Shown: one piece after another, positions 21,201 through 31,758 of the stretch
How positions within the stretch are numbered: position 1 is the stretch's first letter
Layout of the letters: each line of letters opens with the position of its first letter
Assembly (NCBI GenBank): GCA_023105745.1
Contig: JALGQZ010000008.1
Span: 25,185,866-25,249,865, forward strand
Direction of reading: 5' to 3'
Length of the DNA: 64,000 bases
Source: Austropuccinia psidii
Taxonomy: Eukaryota; Basidiomycota; Pucciniomycetes; Pucciniales; Sphaerophragmiaceae
Notes under the pieces: model-generated
What the model saw: only the letters and a program-made list of their open reading frames with translations
Database searches by the model: none
Told to the model about the DNA's origin: nothing
Translations under genes and position numbers: made by a program

Positions 21201-22803
21201 CATCTTTCTTTAATTGTATTATGTTCATTGGATGAGGTTTGGGTAGTGCTTCTTTAGCTTCATCTTCTTTCATTTTCTTTGTGAGTTCTTCTAGGTCTTT
21301 TGCAAAGTCTTCAACTAACTTCTTTGGAGCTATTTTACCATCAGTTGGAACTCTTTGCCAATTGGGAAATAAAAATCCACCTCCTTGTCTGCTGACCCAT
21401 TTCTTATTTTGATGTTCAAAGAGGTAGCTGCATCTATTCACTGAATGTCCTTCCTCCAAACAATAATAGCATTTGAGATATGGTTTTGGGATGTTTTGTG
21501 CTGGTGCATAGGGAACATGCCTTTGTGAGAATGGGGGTAAATCATTTCTTGGTTTGAACTGTTGATTATTGAGTTGATTATTGGTAACCCCACCCATTTG
21601 AGGTTTGGATAGACTTTTCAATTCTTCCAGTTGAGTCATAAATTTCTTGAAATCTTCATTTTCCCCTTGTGCCTGCTTTCTAGTTTCCATCTTTTGTTCT
21701 TTGAGGGATTCAGTAATTTCCTTCATCTTATTAAAAGCTTCATTCATTCCTGGAAAAGCCTCTTCCTTAAAGTGAACTTTCTTTTTATTTTCAGTAACAT
21801 TCCTTCCTGTATCTCTTGATGATGAGAATCTTTTGGTGACTAATATTCTGGCTTCCAATTCTTGTTCAATATACTTCTTGAGGATCTTCATAGGTGGTAT
21901 AAGGTATCCTCCATCTTCAGCTCTAACCATAACATTATCTTTGATCATTTCCTTGCTTATGGCTCCTTTAATATCAGCTGAAAGACAGTCAAATAAATCT
22001 TCATGGAACATGTTATCTTGAGGAATATACCTGTATCTTAATAAGTAAGTAACAATAGTTTCAAATTCTCCCATAAACTTCTTATATTGTGATAGACTGC
22101 TAATTCCTCCATCTTCTTGAGTTTCAGAAAAAAGCTTCATTAGAGAGTCTTTTCTGTATCTTCTTTCAGGTTCAACTCTTCCCCATTTTGTTATAAGATC
22201 TTTCTTAAGTTGTGTCCAATTTCCTTCTTCATAACCTGGCATAGCTTCAATTGCATCACTCACCTTTTGGTTTGTTGTCCAAAATGCCATTTGCATTGCT
22301 AGGTCTTCATCTGTTGCTCCTTCAATTTGAGCTATTCTTTCCACTTTCTTGATAAATTTCTCTACTTCTTCTCCATCAAAATTTAGATTGTAATCTTTTG
22401 CTTTAATTTTAACCACAGGTCTTTCTTGTCTTGGAACTTTCTGCTGTAATGGACTTGGGTTATTAGGTGTAGTGACAAACACTCTCCTTGGAATATTTTG
22501 AGTTCTTGATTCTGTTACTGGAGTAGAGGTTGCTCTAGGACCAGGTGTAGGTGATATTGGTGAGTCTTCAGGTCTAACATGCCTTGGTAATGTTTGTTCA
22601 CTTGGACTGGCTGCAGGTGTGTAAGATGTTTGTTCCCTTCTTTTTCCTTTCTTTCTACTTTGTGTTAATAACAAATCTTGCATTTGCTTCATAAGACTTT
22701 GGATCTGTACTGTTTGATCTTCCTCTTCACTTTCTTCTGCATACTGTCCTTCTACAGTATCTTCAGGTAATGGTGGTAAGTCAGATGTTGATTGTTGATT
22801 CAT
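18217..22803 (-). CDS. gamma1 gag-protease polyprotein
   Basis: 1528 codons, unbroken. Residues about 130-320 form a Ty3/Gypsy Gag core (LNFDGEEVEKFIKKVERIA, MQMAFWTTNQKV, W..LK.DLITKWG). A CX2CX4HX4C zinc knuckle (CYYCLEEGHSVNRC) lies at about 445-458. A retropepsin-like protease follows at about 745-870, with catalytic ALVDTGSELN (about 757-767) and VLGRPFLADN. The remaining 650 residues are Lys/Glu/Asn-rich, with duplicated FENIDPRILMEG / MENIDPRLIREE motifs and no known enzyme. RT, RNase H and integrase are absent. The frame stays open upstream of this ATG to about 23085 without another ATG, so the true start may be further 5'. Role: particle assembly, RNA packaging and self-cleavage. Confidence 0.9.
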   Translation of the reverse strand: MNQQSTSDLPPLPEDTVEGQYAEESEEEDQTVQIQSLMKQMQDLLLTQSRKKGKRREQTSYTPAASPSEQTLPRHVRPEDSPISPTPGPRATSTPVTESRTQNIPRRVFVTTPNNPSPLQQKVPRQERPVVKIKAKDYNLNFDGEEVEKFIKKVERIAQIEGATDEDLAMQMAFWTTNQKVSDAIEAMPGYEEGNWTQLKKDLITKWGRVEPERRYRKDSLMKLFSETQEDGGISSLSQYKKFMGEFETIVTYLLRYRYIPQDNMFHEDLFDCLSADIKGAISKEMIKDNVMVRAEDGGYLIPPMKILKKYIEQELEARILVTKRFSSSRDTGRNVTENKKKVHFKEEAFPGMNEAFNKMKEITESLKEQKMETRKQAQGENEDFKKFMTQLEELKSLSKPQMGGVTNNQLNNQQFKPRNDLPPFSQRHVPYAPAQNIPKPYLKCYYCLEEGHSVNRCSYLFEHQNKKWVSRQGGGFLFPNWQRVPTDGKIAPKKLVEDFAKDLEELTKKMKEDEAKEALPKPHPMNIIQLKKDDSATAIAKVENWGSWQPPIISSANEPLLSNYGLRNTKERNSRVENTNQDALRSHSKVKTPLNKRPNIPGAYIEDEQKEEEKTIIPTKYKKPQQVQNEKEIPLHEPKGDQTENTQEPMKKVNERKIVKEEKLDIQEIIAQIIKKVLDQKINLTLEQILVMSPKFFNQLKNLSEEEKKSINSIDTKEIQTKLINHHLGNYEQPKLHYACPLGFMQVYLGEEGHEIMALVDTGSELNIIPEDSAIKAGLTTRCLNMNLRGIGGHCTSIVGLAEFTPITLVTGEERNIHLFVARGAVHTVLGRPFLADNNIRLDFSQQKGEIFSYIEPDGRRLCLPICSPQKVGWREEPPAGMETCAVSKLEDWKELPKENELKPKNQDQFQENSNQALDSEEVKDSKGKEKSHDELVQINTEEFNSKLKEQNSSGILASRQENGNTCSQISQAIKSYNFKNPEDIKRKTLTKLISPIKALKSLSKGIFKNNWKSSIKPVVTIVSVSSEPKGLNSQIDKSALNLLKEVSLKYNISNKKDITTQNHLKIQEENVDVIPKPEEYASLNEIVNDTMKNSHQKKNTYPQEISASNEGSSKMDKEPNFHQNKLVLPQELIDPSLRFNQVPMTGATHKKQFHNFEKSHSSFPSNFENIDPRILMEGINGENKLYPNMENIDPRLIREELDLTRIIESPRRGNKQNQVKDIPFCIEEEHLRMEFPCYTSTRKDIECSFSTVQNINAAKIDESRYENSTNSLSQLKIKQELNQQKTLHPQDKFSGEAYNSINIGKEIDSRFKKLKFIRNNATNEYIKNTIHSPNILEKHLSGPAYENEAGLFCQMEIQEEAEDEHNFILTEEEFPWEGYTNWQPLRNANLEDHNKNNSRDSFECANQHVKWLEDISTPRKNESKKIKDKSSKKKKKTKEEKEYFWITQNKKICPSLQAHLARQYQISTQKEDWTENNDRNGKLIQKYSNGNEDFQDQYLNEERRNELTAKKAKFKNGLDNKFSHYQ

Positions 22804-23085
22804 TTCTACTTGATAAACTGATCCTTTAAATTCTTTTTTACTTCTCTTGTTTTTCCTTGCTTCTTGAATTAACTTGAAGAAAAATCTCCTTAATTCTTCC
22901 TTTTCCGTCTGTTCTGTTCTTGGTGTTGCAATAAGTAAATCAATATCCTGAGGTGTTTGATTTTCTGGTGTTCCTTCTTTTACTGGATAATAAAAATGAT
23001 ATGATTGATTTGAGGATTGTGATGGTGATGATGATTTGGAATGGGATTTGTTTCCAGATTCCAGATTGTATGAGAGTGTTGATTG
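22804..23085 (-). CDS. ATG-less upstream extension of gamma1 gag
   Basis: About 94 codons are open in the gag frame ahead of the ATG at 22803. They read like protein: Ser/Gln-rich, then PQDIDLLIATPRTEQ and a charged helix EKEELRRFFFKLIQEARKN. No ATG occurs in the stretch and a TAA closes it at about 23086. This could be reached by splicing from a leader exon or by non-ATG initiation. Otherwise it is an incidental open run. Confidence 0.4.
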
Positions 23086-23183
23086 TTAATTCTTGATAAT
23101 GATAATTATTTTTGTGAGTTATGTTGATTTGGGTTTCTTCTTTTATTGATGATTGACTGATTATTGAATGTTGAAGTTGAATT

Positions 23184-23201
23184 GCCACTGTTGGGACACC
23201 A
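23184..23201 (-). promoter_or_regulatory. gamma1 primer-binding-like site
   Basis: Minus strand TGGTGTCCCAACAGTGGC, two bases inside the 5' LTR. It fits pairing with a tRNA ending ACACCA. It differs from the G-rich site of the alpha and beta families, supporting gamma as a separate lineage. Confidence 0.65.
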
Positions 23202-23203
23202 GA

Positions 23204-25134
23204 TGTGGAACTCCTTTTAGTGTGGGATTGGATAAGGCAGTCCTTGAGGGGGAAATCACAGGTAAACAGTTTTGAATTGCTGAAATAATCCTGTAACCAA
23301 GGGTGCTAATGGTGTTTTAGCTGCCCCTCTGAATATACTAAACAATCTCCCTACAGAGCTCACAAATCAATATTTAAGATTGTGGCTTTACAACTAGAGA
23401 AGACTTTTCAGCAGTCTCTATCAGACCTATTCAATAATCAGGTAAGTAACTTATAAGTTAAAAAAATATAAAATATAGTTTTCAAATAATAATATAAGAT
23501 GATTTTAAGGGTAAGACCTTAATAGTATAAGAGGTTGATTTAATATAATAGTAATAATATATATTTTAAGGGGTAAGTTCAATTTGATGTTATATATGTT
23601 ATAATAATTAATGGTTTGAGAGGGTAATTGTTAATATAATATAACAATAAGACCTTTAATAATTTATTGGTAAGATATTGTTCAATATATAGGAGATGTT
23701 TGTTAAATATATAAAAGATATAATATAATATAAGGGTAGGTTTTTTTTTATATATAATAATATATAGTTGTAAGGTTGGTTTTTTTTTTATATGAAGATA
23801 TAATAAGACTATTTTTTCTTTATAATGTAAAGGTTATAGTGATAAACTCAATATTATGAGTATTATTGATAGTATTATAATTATAAGACTAATAATTTAA
23901 ACATAGGGTGGATTAATAATATTAAGTAGACCTTCTGTTAACTACTATTAATTAGAAATCACTATGAATTAAACTTATAAGTCTATAATACTTTAATAAA
24001 ATAACTAGATTAACCTACTAGTAAGGGATGAATAGTTATTCTCCTTCTTGGTATATAACTAATTGGATTCATTCATGGGGAAAAGAGGAAAAAAATGAGG
24101 GAGAGAGGACCTTTATTTATATTCTTTGGGCTCTCCATAGAGGCACTCAAAAACAAGGGACTTAGAATTTTTTCACTTCTTTTGGCTGGGATAATTCTTT
24201 ATAGTGGTGAGATATCATTTGTTTGGTTGGTTGCACCATTAATATGTATGATTATGTAAGCTGAGATGTTTTTGCTGGTGAGGAATTTTGAGCTGGTGTC
24301 CTTTGATCAAGATATTGCACCATATGTTTGGTATATTGCACCATTTCTGAAGCTTTATTTATATTTTGATTAAACTTTAATACTATTTTGCACAGCCTTG
24401 AGGGTATTTAGCTGGTGAGTAATTTTGAGATGGTGTCATTTCTTCCAGGTATTGCACCATTTGTTTGGTTTGTTGCACAATTTTTGGTGGTATGAGATGA
24501 TTTTGTACAGTTATTGCACCATAGGTCTGTGCATTGTTTGAACTGTAGGTGGAGAATGCTGTGTATTGTGGGGATTCTATTTGTCCTGTATGAGTTTCTT
24601 CTTTTCTTTATCTAACTCAATTCTGCTTTTAATTAATATTTACTGGCTTATCAGGTGGCTGTGCTTGTGTTTTCACAGATATGCTGTGTAATTTAAGGTT
24701 TTTGATGGATTTTCCTTGCATAAATTGATTGCTTTCTCTTTCTTTCTGTCCTGTGACTGTTGATTAATACAGTTTTAATTTATTCCTTATTGAATTGTCT
24801 TCAGGTTAATAACTGAATTGCTGATTAATGCAAAGGTTGAGCAGAGCTAGGGTAACTTGAGTGTTACACTACCCCTTTTACTGGTAACTTTAACATTCTT
24901 GCTAGGCTGTCTTTTTCTTTTGCTTATTTTATTGTTATTCTTGTAATCAAATGGTCCATTCTTCCAGTATTTGCTTATGGAATTATACATATTGATGAAG
25001 TTAAATCCATTTTATTGCTGAATTCCTCTATTTTAATTGATTGATTATTGATTTTTCTTTGTTATTTCTTCAATTTATAGCCTTATAAATTAAATTTCAC
25101 TTGAAACTGGGCTAATAAGGTATGGAATACCACA
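23204..25134 (-). repeat. gamma1 5' LTR (right copy)
   Basis: 1931 bp, pairs with 11351-13281. TATA-like TATAAATA at 24121-24114 on the minus strand. The downstream flank acgtcaaaatgg resumes the beta1 LTR. Confidence 0.95.
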
Positions 25135-25138
25135 ACGT

Positions 25139-26536
25139 CAAAATGGATTATTATAATAAGGTGGACTTTAGTCTTTAATAATATAATAACTTTATATATA
25201 AAGAATAAAGAAATTACCTTTGATTTAAATGATTTAATGTTTTTGATGCGTCTGAGGGGAAAATAGAGTAAAAAGAGCTCTATTTATAGGAAATACCTCC
25301 CTCCTAGAGTCCAACAGGCTTCTAGTAGACGTGTACTGATCATATCCACTGGAATTGATCAATATTTTAAGGTTTGGAGATGATTACATCATTATTACAC
25401 CATTATTTAGAGTTATCACTATAACTCTAAAGTTGATGACATCGGAGGCTTGGCAGAACCCCAAAATTCGTGGATTTTATTAGTTTTAATCATAAACTAA
25501 TAGTATTCACCAATTTTATCACTCTTAAGACTGTTAAACTTAAATTAAGGTTACTGTGAGTGATCATAACTGCTCAAATTAAGCTCAAACTTTGATCCTC
25601 AATACCTTTTAAGATTTACACGCTACAGCAATTCAGAGAGTGAATTCTGATAGCCTGGCATAACTTTATTATTCTGCCAAGAGCTTTTCATTACATCATC
25701 AAAACTCTAATTTTGATGATTTTTCTTGTAACTCATCTTTTCTGTTGAAATTCAATATTTTAAACTTCAAACCTTGATTTCAGGGGGTTATACCCTGAAT
25801 TTAATAATAAAAATTACATAATTCTTCACGAATGAACTAGTAGAATCCAACTGTATACTTTGTTTAAGTTTGGAACACTTTCACAACAAAGTGGTCAACA
25901 GCTCTGTTGATTTTTATCAATATTTCATTATAAGTTTTAACCTTGTTTATAATTTGTAAAATAAAGGTCATATCTGTATTCTTACAGTAATTATGTGGTG
26001 ACTTTACCTTTGGTTCATCATTCTATCATGTATAGTTTAAGAGATATTAGCTATGATCCTTGAATATATGCGTTGACCAAAAAAGTGCATATATTCAGGT
26101 TAATTCCTTAAGTATTCACTTTGGAAATTAGCTTATCAATTGTTTTATGTGTGGACTTTTGTGGGGAATCCACTGGTACAATTTATTTCACATGCTGTTT
26201 CATTAGTTTCTGAGATAAATAAGGTTTTATGGTTTTTATAAGGTATTATACCTTATAATTCATTAAGTATTGACTTTACAGATATGCCATAAAAATGGTA
26301 TATGTGTATTTTACCATGGGGAATCCAATGGTGTAATTTATTTTACATTTTGATTCATTGGTTTTTAAGTTAAACCAATTTTTGTACCAATTTATGGTAT
26401 TTTTTGTATATTTAAGTAATTATTTTTAATGTATAATTATTCTAAGTACTTTTAATATAATTGTATTACAGGTATAATTATTCTGAGTCTTTTTTGTGAC
26501 CTTATTGGGTATGTGGCCATATCTCAAAGGCTCACA
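25139..26536 (-). repeat. beta1 3' LTR, inner segment
   Basis: Continues the LTR broken at 11350 and matches 33783-35200. It contains a TATA-like TATAAATA (minus, 25288-25281) and a perfect 11-bp inverted repeat at about 26243-26265 (TTATAAGGTAT / ATACCTTATAA). It ends GGCTCACA. The 26537-26654 interval inward holds the purine tract GGTAGGGAA (minus) and no gene. Confidence 0.92.
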
Positions 26537-26654
26537 TTCCCTACCACCAAAAAAGATTGTACCAGGATCTGATATGTGTGATTAGGGTATCATCCACTGT
26601 CCTACCTCTTCATTAGACTTTATCAGTCTTGAAGCTCAATAATGCTTGATTTTG

Positions 26655-28574
26655 TTATTCTTTAGGTTTTCTTTCATGTCTAAACCTCCTCAGTAGTTTA
26701 TCTGCATTTGTTATATCTTTCTCAAGTAGCCATTCATCTTCTTGAGTTGGAATTTTATACCTTACAAGGTATTCTCTTTCTTTTTTGTTTCTTGTCCTTC
26801 TTTCTTTAAGGACTTTTACAATTCTTTTTTCTTCTCCTTCTTCCAAAGGGGGAATTTCAAGTGGGGGTTTATTTCTTAGTGGGAATAATTCTTTGTCACT
26901 TGAGCTGTAAGGTTTTATAAGACTTACAGGGAAAGCTGGGTGTTTATTCATTAAATCACCTGTGAGTTCCAATTGTACAGCATTGGGTCCATGAAGTGCT
27001 TTTACCATAAATGGTCCTGCAAAGGAATCTTTCAATTTCTTTGGTCCTTTTATGTTATTAAAGTTAAGAGTTGATACTAATACCAAATCTCCTATTTTGA
27101 AGTCAGGTGTTTTATGACTTTTGTCCCATCTTTCTTTTGCATATTTGAAGGAGTCTTGCATGCATCTGTTTGCATGGTGTCTTGCTTTGTCAAGCATTAT
27201 CTTAAAACTGCTTGCTGTTGGATGTATGTCCACTAAGTCCTTTTTGAGGGTATCATAAGGAAGTCTTGGATTCCAACCTTTCTCTAGCATTGCTGGTGTT
27301 TTGCCAGTAGAAGAATGGATTGATGTCTTATATGCCAGCTCAAGTGCTGGTATTAGTGTACACCAATCATGGGTAAAACCATCAGAATCTCTGAATTCTA
27401 GCCCATAAGCACAGAATCTTCTGATCATGTCCTCTAAGGTCTGTATCATTCTTTCTGCTAAACCATCAGTTTGGGGATGGTAAGCTGTTGAGAATGATAG
27501 CTTTGTCCCAAATAAGTTATGGAGATTTGTCCATAATGCTGAAGTGAACTTTGGGTCTCTGTCACTTATAATATTTTGGAATAAGCCTGTGTGGCTAATG
27601 ACTTTATTCCATATCATTATGGCTGTATCCATAGCTGTGTCATCTTTATGGCATGGTAAGAACATGGGAGTTTTACTGTACCTGTCAACTAACACTAGAC
27701 ATGCATTATAGCTCCTGTCTCCTCCTGGAGGTAGTGCTGTTACCCAATCCATATGAACTATTTCCCATGGGGATTTTGGTTCTTGTATTTGGATCATCAT
27801 TCCAAATTTCTTTCCTGTGGCTCTGTTGGCTTTTTGACATCTGTCACAGGTTTGGCAGTACTCTGCAACATCTTTCTTCCAATTTGGCCACCAAGAGCAG
27901 GTTTTCACCCTCTCTAGTGTTCTATCTTCTGAGAGATGTCCAGATGCAACACTATCATGACACTCATGTAAAATAGTGTTTATTAGTGTTTTATCTGTTA
28001 AGGCCATAACACATGTGTGTTTTTTTCTATGGTAAAGGATTCCATCAAGGAGGTGGAATCCTCCTTCATCATATGCCTTTTTCCATATTTCATCTAGTTT
28101 TGATGAAAGTGATGGATCTTTGCAGTCTTTCATTAGAAGTTGGCTTAAGATATGGCAATTTTTGTCTGTCTTATAGCTTTCTTTAACTTGGTTAAAGAAT
28201 TCTGTGCCTATGTCTGTGACACATATTCCTTCTATATGGTGCTCTTCTTGTGGTACCCATGCTGGATTGTCAGGGGTATTTGCTAAAGCCCATCTGCTAA
28301 GACCATCTGCATTTTTATGAATATTTCCAGATTTATGTACAATAGTCATATTTCCTCTATATTCTTGGATAGCAATTTGCCATCTCAGCATATGTCTGTT
28401 TGGAGTCTTCATACTTAATAGTGATTTCACAGCATTACAGTCTGTGATTACATCAAATACTGTGCCATCCAAATAATAATGCAGTTTTCTAAAGCCCACA
28501 CTAGGCATAAGCATTCCATTTGGCTTTCTCCATACCTTGCTTCTGTTGGCTTTATTTGCCTTGAAATGAAACAA
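26655..28574 (-). pseudogene. beta1 pol, 3' part: RNase H end, integrase, chromodomain
   Basis: 639 codons in a frame shifted from the 5' part; the first about 25 codons are out-of-frame sequence. From about residue 29 it continues RNase H ([18 protein letters not shown]). The integrase zinc domain is [11 protein letters not shown]...CQTCDRC at about 203-248. The catalytic D-D-E is DWV (about 275), SDRDPKF (about 335) and GLAERM (about 371). A GPY/F-like module is [20 protein letters not shown]. The C-terminal chromodomain-like segment is REYLVRYK...[10 protein letters not shown] at about 590-630. The break is a one-base deletion near 28490, where beta2 reads through ([12 protein letters not shown]). 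Function in life: insertion of the cDNA, with the chromodomain biasing target chromatin. Confidence 0.9.
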
Positions 28575-31500
28575 ATTGGTCCTTCCACTGGTTTATCATT
28601 GATAATTTGTGTTTGGTGAAGTGCAGCACCTAATCCTTTTCCACAAGCATCAATGTATAGTTTGAAAGGTAGTTTCCAATCTGGCATTAGAAGAAATGGG
28701 GCATTTGTTAGTGAATTTTTCAATTCTTCATATGTCTTGACCCTTTCTTCAGTCATTTCATAAACTGTTTGTTGGTCACATAATTTATATAAGGATTTGG
28801 CAATTTTTGCAAAGTCCTTTATATGCTGTCTATAGTAACCAGCAAATCCTAAAAATGATTGCATTTCTTTTTTGGTTTGAGGCATTGGTTTGAGTAGTAC
28901 TGCTGATACTTTATTTTTGTCTATGCCTAGACTAAGTCCAGATACAACATGTCCTAGTGCTTTTAATTCACTATATGCAAAATGACACTTTTTCAAGGAA
29001 ATTTTCATATTCACTTGGACTTTTTTTTGTAGTACCCTTTCTAGTCTTGTAAGGTGATTTTCCCAAGTTTCTGAGCAAACTATGATATCATCAATATAGA
29101 TAATTAACCATCCTTCTGATAATTCTTCAGGGAATATGGTATTCATCATTCTTTGATAATGGGAAGGTGCATTTTTTATCCCAAATGGCATTCTTAAGTA
29201 TTCAAAAATTCCACAATGGACTATTATTCTTAGTAGTCTCTTGGCATTGTCTGTTAAGACATTTTGATGAAAACCCTTAAGAGCATCCATAGCTGTGATG
29301 AACTTAGCTTGTGACAATTGAGTCAATGTCTCATGGATTCTAGGTATTGGATATCTGTCTGGAATGGTATAGGTGTTCAGGGCTCTGAAGTCTCCTACCA
29401 TCCTTGATTTTCCATTATGCCAAGTTATAATGACAGGTGTAGTAGCTTCTACTTGTTCATTATGTCCAACCTTTCTTAATACTCCAAGGTCCATTAATTC
29501 TCTAATGTGCACTTCTAAGGCTTCTCTAGCCCTTGGGCTGGCTGGATAAGCAGGTCTTCTTAATAAAGGTGGGTAAGGCTTTTCTAAATTAACAATTATA
29601 TCCACTTCATGTCCAATTATGGCACCTAGTGGCTCTTTGTCAGTTTCAAAGGCATTTTTATACTTAAATAAGAGGTCAATCAATTTTTCTTTCATTTTTT
29701 CTGTTAATTCTTGATTGAATTCTGCCTCTTTAAGTTGTTCAGATATAAAAAGTTCCTTTTCTGGAATTTTTTCTTCCTTCTTAATAACTGTGATTTGTTT
29801 TTTGTTATTTAAGAAGCCAAACTTTTGTCTTTTGTTATCTCCTATGGTAAAATATCTATCTTTTTGGTTGGAGATATCTATACCATAGATTGATAAGTAG
29901 TCATTCCCAAGTATGAAATGATTACTAGTACAGTTGTCCATTACTACAAACTCTACTTTAATTCTGACACATTGTGAGGGAAGAGGAAAAATTAGTGTTA
30001 AATCAATTATTCCAAGGGGCTTCATGCTCTCACTTGCACTACTAAATTTGACACCTTGTATTGGCATAAGTTTTTCTTGCCAGTTTGGGACAATGGTTTT
30101 CAAATAACTTTTGCCAACAAAAGTGCAATATGCTCCTGTATCCAAGTTAACTTTTCCTTCTTGGTTATCAACCATAACAATACTTATACTTGATTTTCCA
30201 GCTGTATATCCCATTCCTCTTGCAGGTTTGGTTCTATACATTTTGGCATCTTGTATGTTTGTCAGGTTTGTGTCAGGTGTTCCAACTTGTGGTAAGTTTG
30301 AATTAACATCCAGTACTTCATAACTTATATCAATATTATTAATTTGTGCATTAATTATATTGATTTCATCACTTTCAGAGCTTTCTGACTCTTCTGTCTC
30401 TTTTTCAGAGTCAGATTCCTCTTCTTTGTCATTGTGGTTTTCTGTTTCCACAATTTCATTAATCTTTGCTTTCTTAAGGCAATTATTGGCTAAGTGTCCA
30501 ATACCTCCACATTTAGGGCATTTTCTTTGTTCATTATTGTTGGATGTATTGGGCTTAAAGGATTCTTTTGATTTATCTTTTTTGATAAATGGTTTATTTG
30601 GGCTTTTAATGTCCAATTTTTTCCAAGTCCTGCCAATTTTTGTTCTTGTCACTATATCTTCTAGTGCATTTATATACTCTTCTGTGGAGCATGGTTCTAT
30701 ACACCTGCTTCTTAGGGCATGTTCTAGTTCCCCTCCACATTTTTTAAGTATTTTCATGTGCACCATCTTTTGTGACATTTCTGGGTACAGTGCATTAAGC
30801 CTTTCAACTTGTTTCAAGAACCAAGTTAAAGGTTTGTCTTTCTCTGGGTCAAAGAAAGAGTTTTCAAATGCATTTTCTATCTTATACCTCCAGGCATCAT
30901 TTGCCCACTTGGTGATTATTTCTTGTTTCCACCAAGACCAGGTATTTTTACCATTTGTTTGTCTTATGCCATAATACCATCTTTTTGCATATTTCTCAAA
31001 CAATGAATGTAATCTTGCAGTGATTAATTCATCTGGTATGGCATAGTCTTCTTGTAACATGTCAATTGTTTTAATAAATGACATGTGGTCATATTCACCT
31101 TCTCCTGTGAATGTTGGCCATTCTTTCAATTGAGGTGCTTCCTTCATTAAGACTTGGTTATTATCTTGGTGACTCAAGTCTGTTATTAAAGGATTTGACA
31201 ATTCCTCTTTTGTTTTAACAGGGCTTCTTATATGAGAAAATGGTGTTGATAACTTTGGCATAGTTAAATTAGCCTCATTAATTTTATCCATTTTTTCTGT
31301 AATAAGCCTTATTTCACTTTGAATATCATATTTCAGATGCATTCTTGCTTCATCACTTTTTTCCACATGGTCCAAAAGTAATTTTTGGTGTGCTGAAGTC
31401 TTTTCTTCAAATTTTTCTACAGAAATACTCAATTTATTTAATTTTTCTGTAAGATTGTCAATACTCACATCATAATTGATTGTCAAAGTCTTGTCTTTGA

Positions 31501-31756
31501 TATCTTTTATGTATTTATACAATTCCTGTTGTCCTTGTATTAATTTTTGAGTATTGTCAATTAAATTCTTTGGTTTATTATTTTCAACAATAAACTTAAT
31601 GTTGTCAATTTCTTTCTTGTTTTGCACAACAATTTTTGTTAAAGAAGATAAATTGTTATTTATTTCTTGTAGTGATAATAAACTATCTTTAATTTGTTTT
31701 AGAGGTAATATACTATTTTTAATTTCTGTTAAAGTATTTACAACATCTTTGGACAA
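28448..31756 (-). pseudogene. beta1 gag-pol, 5' part: Gag, protease, RT, RNase H
   Basis: 1102 codons. Residues 1-160 are coiled-coil. A Gag core follows ([27 protein letters not shown]). The zinc knuckle [14 protein letters not shown] is at about 412-425, and an acidic linker follows. The protease motif [11 protein letters not shown] is at about 537. RT has [19 protein letters not shown], then [15 protein letters not shown] and the catalytic [14 protein letters not shown] at about 883. RNase H begins [16 protein letters not shown] at about 1030. The frame is lost in the last 15 codons by the one-base deletion near 28490. The N-terminal limit is not an ATG (TTG) because this frame is entered from upstream leader or overlapping sequence. 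Confidence 0.92.
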
Positions 31757-31758
31757 GG

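Larger units (their letters stand above)
11351..25134 (-). mobile_element. gamma1: young giant LTR retrotransposon lacking pol
   Basis: Two 1931-bp LTRs (11351-13281, 23204-25134) with TG...CA ends look almost identical over their whole length; the clear difference I see is one base (ttaatttat against ttaattaat). The 4-bp target duplication acgt lies at 11347-11350 and 25135-25138. Sense is minus: PBS-like TGGTGTCCCAACAGTGGC at 23201-23184 and PPT at 13297-13282. The 9.9-kb interior contains one 1528-codon gag-protease frame (22803-18217) and then about 5 kb without RT, RNase H or integrase. That 5 kb holds tandem repeats, poly-T tracts, an opposite-strand spliced gene, extra PPT copies and a hairpin cluster. 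It is apparently mobilised in trans. Confidence 0.93.
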
